Assembly: GCA_963824595.1 (NCBI GenBank)
Contig: CAWGPY010000006.1
Location: forward strand, 62,001 to 126,000
Source: Cybelea sp963824595
Lineage (GTDB): Bacteria > Vulcanimicrobiota > Vulcanimicrobiia > Vulcanimicrobiales > Vulcanimicrobiaceae
DNA length: 64,000 nt
Direction: 5' to 3'
The notes under the pieces: generated by a model
Told to the model about the DNA's origin: nothing
Database searches by the model: none
Seen by the model: only the letters and a program-made list of their open reading frames with translations
Made by a program: the position numbers and the translations under genes
Part shown: positions 61,535-64,000 of the stretch, one piece after another
Position numbering within the stretch: the first letter of the stretch is position 1
How the letters are laid out: the number at the start of each line of letters is the position of its first letter

Positions 61535-62545
61535 ATGACCCTGTGCATCCGCCATTCTTTCGCATGGCTTACCATGCTCGCAATTTCGGTGGGGTGTCTG
61601 GGTGCTCCGTGGGCCCGGGCAGACGTTCCGCCCATCCTGATTACCGGAACCCTGACGTCACCCGGTAGCCAGCCAATCGTCATTGGCCAACTGACGGGGC
61701 AGAACTCTTGTACGTTTACGGAGGTCGCCGCATCGAACGGCCCCGTTGACGCCAGTATCAGCAATGATGGCGCGAACTGGACGACTGCCACGATCAGCAC
61801 CCTGGCCGGAGCGGCTCAAGCACAGCCATTTACTCCAACGGGAGCTACGACCTATCAAATTTCGCCGACCAACGCCGCGTACGTTGAGGTCGGCCCGGAC
61901 TCCACTTGGAGCACGTAAAAGGCCACCGTTACGTTGCGCTGCTCGGCTTCCGTATCGAGCTATACGGTGACGCCCGCGCCCGCGACAACAGGTAATCAGC
62001 CCGTATCCTGCGTCGGCCCGGGGTGCGTGGTGGTCATGCCGTCAGGGGTCGCGGTCAACAGCGAACCGCCACCCGTGCAACCCTCGCCCCTCTATACAGT
62101 GCCGGTGACGACTCCAGCGCCGTGCGTCACGGCTGCATCGCCTGCGCCATCGGGGGTTTGCGCCCCGGCGATTACCGGAGTGAACGGGGCGTCTTCGCCG
62201 TTGGCTCCGATCGCCTGCAATAACGGGGCCACGGGCGGTATACCGGTCTCGATCGCGCTGCCCTCGGCGACGACAACGATTCTCGCGACGGCGCCGCCTG
62301 CCGGGCAGTCGTTCTACTTCTGTGGATTTGTTGTCCAGCTGGGATCGAACAGCGTGGGCTTCGAGCTCGGATATTTCAACGGGCTTACCTGCGCGGCGCT
62401 TACGCCGGCCATGAGCGGATCGACCGCGATCGTTGCGCTCACGACGTTTGCGAGCATCCAGGCTCCAGCTGGCGATGCCCCCTGCGCCAAGACCACGGGA
62501 GCCGGCGCTTCGGCGACCGGCTTCGCACCGTTCACGGTATTTTGA
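61535..62545 (+). pseudogene. Secreted protein interrupted by an in-frame TAA
   Basis: A signal peptide (HSFAWLTMLAISVGCLGAPW) begins a frame that runs to a TAA at 61916-61918 and then continues in the same frame, without another stop, to 62545. The residues on either side fit one beta-rich domain (YVEVGPDSTWST, stop, KATVTLRCSASVSSY). The second half is rich in Pro, Thr and Val with five or more cysteines. Either a nonsense mutation or read-through; full length would be about 336 residues. No family recognised. Confidence 0.55.
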
Positions 62546-62546
62546 C

Positions 62547-62627
62547 GTGTCTCGCCTCGCCGCATGGCTCACCCTGGGCGCGATCGGCGCAATCGCGGCC
62601 TCCGGCGTGTTGCTATCGCTTGCGTGA
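62547..62627 (+). CDS. 26-residue single-helix peptide
   Basis: GTG 62547 opens just after the previous stop and encodes VSRLAAWLTLGAIGAIAASG, then VLLSLA and TGA. It is almost entirely one membrane helix. It may be a real small membrane peptide or the separated C-terminal anchor of the preceding secreted protein (one frame over). Confidence 0.3.
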   Translation: MSRLAAWLTLGAIGAIAASGVLLSLA

Positions 62628-63056
62628 CCAGCTGCGTCTCCTCCCCAAGCCCTTCATTGGAGGGGCGTCCGCGTCGAATCGTAAGGCGGACTGATCGCGT
62701 GCGGGTCTCGGGGCTGCATGCCGGAGCGGGTTCGCGCATCTGCGTGGGCTCGCAAAACTCCAGCCTGGTCTTGCACGCAGCCGCTTAACCCGAACGTGCT
62801 ACCATCTGCCTTGGCTACGCGGGCGGGTGTGACTTCTGTCATGCCACCCCGACGTTCCGAGCGACTGAATCAGTGACGTCAACTGTGCCGCGCAAAATGC
62901 CAGTGCTGGCCGTTTCCTTGCCCTCTGCGCCCCGCTAGCCGTCCGATGACGTGCCAGGGGGCATCCGCGCGCTCTTGAAGCGCTGTGGGCGACGTATTGG
63001 CCGTGCGGGATTGCCCAAACAGTTACAGCGGCTCGAACCGCCAGTGGCACCGTGTC
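62628..63056. other. Noncoding right end of the island
   Basis: I see no gene supported by start, ribosome-binding site and composition. Open frames here change direction and resemble background. The stretch leads into the right copy of the island-end repeat. Confidence 0.45.
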
Positions 63057-63076
63057 ACTGGTCACGGATTGGTCAC
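63057..63076 (+). repeat. Island-end direct repeat, right copy
   Basis: Exact second copy of ACTGGTCACGGATTGGTCAC from 51244-51263. Flanking bases differ on both sides. It lies 119 bp before the right attachment core. Confidence 0.7.
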
Positions 63077-63195
63077 GCACGAACTCAATGCGTCCCAAAC
63101 GAACGGCTTCCGAGTCGATGCTTTTGCCATATCTCCGCGCACGAAATGGGGTCGAGCCGAGTGAACCAAAGCGAGCGAAAACGAGGGCCAAGAGA

Positions 63196-63219
63196 TTCGA
63201 CTCCCACCTTCCCCACCAA
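63196..63219 (+). repeat. Right attachment repeat (attR) with displaced tRNA 3' end
   Basis: TTCGACTCCCACCTTCCC (63196-63213) repeats the tRNA-Leu(CAA) 3' segment, then continues CACCA. The resulting acceptor strand CTTCCCC pairs better with the 5' GGGGGAG of the tRNA at 51125 than the present CTTCCCT does, and a CCA is encoded. This is what the original chromosomal 3' end would look like after integration. The island would be 51204-63213. Confidence 0.72.
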
Positions 63220-63222
63220 AAT

Positions 63223-63348
63223 ATGGCGAGAAAATTCGGCGAAACCGCACGACTGCTAACAGCAGCCTCAATAGCTGCATGCGGTGGCTCGACACGACCT
63301 ATTCCCAAGAGCGCCCAGAATGCCGAAGAATGCACCAATGCCGTCATG
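63223..63348 (+). pseudogene. Lipoprotein N-terminal fragment
   Basis: MARKFGETARLLTAASIAAC followed by GGSTRPIPKSAQNA is a lipoprotein signal peptide with lipidated Cys20 and the start of a mature region like that of the 59604-60659 lipoprotein. It then runs straight into repeat copy C, where the residues become Arg/Cys-rich and unlike a protein, so only the start of the gene survives. Confidence 0.5.
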
Positions 63349-63557
63349 GCAAGCAAAACGACGTGCTTGCTACAGGTTGCGCGCAGGCGTGTGCCGGTGT
63401 GCCTTGACTGCTGCGCCTGTTCGTGCGTCCTACGCGCACGCCCGCGGGACAGGGGCTGGGGGTTCGCGGCGAGAGGTAGCGCGCGATCCCAAACCGCCGC
63501 CGCGGGGGAGGCAGATCATGTGAGCGTCGGGATAGCGATCGCACGCGCTCAATGCCA
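63349..63557 (+). repeat. Hairpin repeat family, copy C
   Basis: GCAAGC (63349-63354) pairs with GCTTGC (63365-63370) around AAAACGACGT. A CCTACGCGCACGCCC box, GCGGCGAGAGGTAGCGCGCG and the CCGCCGCCGCGGGGGAGGCA box follow, then copy D. It is the most complete unit: hairpin, GC-rich middle, purine-rich end. Confidence 0.65.
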
Positions 63558-63705
63558 CGTAAAGCAAGCTAAATTATAAACAAGCTAAATGAGGTGCTTG
63601 CTATTCCCGTTTACCGCAGCCGTGTGCCTTGAACGCTGCAACGCCTATTGGTCCGCCCTACGCGCGCGGGCCAGGTGGGGGCTCGAAAAGAGTGGTCCAG
63701 GCGGC
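63558..63705 (+). repeat. Hairpin repeat family, copy D
   Basis: Begins TAAAGCAAGCTAAAT, then has a second half-site CAAGC (63581-63585) pairing with GCTTG (63596-63600) around TAAATGAGGT. CCGTTTACCGCAGCCGTGTG and CCCTACGCGCGCGGGCC follow. It lies in tandem with copy C (about 229 bp between hairpins) and upstream of the next lipoprotein gene. Confidence 0.65.
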
Positions 63706-63790
63706 TTAAATGTCCTCTAAGCAAGAAACCGATGGCTCCCCACTGAATAGCACCGAGGTTCGATGCGTTTGCGCACCGAGGAGGCAATAG

Positions 63791-64000
63791 ATGAATGCTA
63801 CAGAGCGTCGTCGCTGCGCTGTAAGTTTTGGTGTGACCATCGCGGTCCTTTCGGGATGTGGCGGCCTGCCGCCGCCAATCGGTGCACCGGCCGCGCTGAA
63901 AAAAGGCGCGCCGATTGTAGCGCCTAGATCGGCCGCGGCAACGTCGTACTCTGCTGCATTACGTCGTGCCTCATCGGGTTACCAACTATTGTACAGCTTT
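63791..64000 (+). CDS. GloVer-type lipoprotein, N-terminal part
   Basis: ATG 63791 follows GAGGAGG at a good distance. The lipoprotein signal peptide ends in VLSGC (Cys23, then GG), followed by a Pro/Ala-rich linker and SSGYQLLYSF at the window edge. YQLLYSF is how the first GloVer repeat begins (compare SVLYGFKG in the 4040-5380 protein), so this is most likely a second intact member of that family, cut by the window. Confidence 0.7.
   Translation, partial: MNATERRRCAVSFGVTIAVLSGCGGLPPPIGAPAALKKGAPIVAPRSAAATSYSAALRRASSGYQLLYSF

Noticed and set aside
62799..63356. A 185-codon minus-strand frame over the island's right end
   Set aside because: It crosses the direct repeat, the attachment core and the lipoprotein fragment, so it is chance reading through noncoding boundaries.

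Overview
This is a GC-rich (roughly two-thirds G+C by eye), densely coded bacterial chromosome segment. Most genes form tightly overlapping operons with ATGA or GTGA junctions. Two things point to the Eremiobacterota (WPS-2 / Vulcanimicrobiota) lineage: several lipoproteins made of tandem 'LYGTT' (GloVer-type) repeats, and the overall mix of soil-type metabolism with a bacterial type-A RNase P RNA. That placement is inferred from gene content; no marker phylogeny could be run.

Layout. 1-3942 (minus): carB, a Cys-rich protein of unknown function, and the start of another gene. 4040-7649: a GloVer lipoprotein, a small ferredoxin-fold-sized protein coupled to a methyltransferase, and a beta-propeller lipoprotein. 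7662-18105 (minus): one unbroken ten-gene chain, valS-pyrR-pyrB-pyrC-carA-batD-like-moxR-DUF58-vWA-pdxH. 18198-22596 (minus): clpX, clpP and tig behind tRNA-Gly and tRNA-Leu, then five more tRNAs, with one small plus-strand membrane protein and its terminator between them. 22847-27047 (minus): GNAT acetyltransferase, rdgB, lepA, yggT, DUF4446 and the SRP RNA. 27078-33643: tyrosine/homogentisate catabolism (hmgA, fahA, hpd) with PEBP, CDGSH and EgtB-like companions and an uncharacterised 296-aa family. 33640-38022: peptide-binding lipoprotein, isocitrate dehydrogenase, a BtuF-like binding protein and rnpB. 38070-44064: DUF1858, DUF2203, rapZ, yvcK, and a reverse-transsulfuration pair (cystathionine beta-synthase and a gamma-lyase/synthase). 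44021-51068: secreted protein, esterase, a 1277-residue fusion of an APC transporter to a GH35-like beta-galactosidase, a secreted protein and a LuxR-type regulator.

51125-63213 is a decayed genomic island of about 12 kb at the 3' end of tRNA-Leu(CAA). An 18-bp piece of the tRNA 3' end is repeated at its far boundary. It carries a truncated tyrosine recombinase, a large class III nucleotide cyclase-STAND-TPR protein, lipoproteins, several frameshifted or nonsense-interrupted genes, small orphan ORFs, and a dispersed repeat family built around an AGCAAGC/GCTTGCT hairpin. The repeat continues beyond the island to the end of the window, where another GloVer lipoprotein begins.

The strongest candidates for something undescribed are the transporter-glycosidase fusion (45669-49502), the cyclase-STAND-TPR protein in its island, the hairpin repeat family, and near-cognate start codons at several operon-internal genes.
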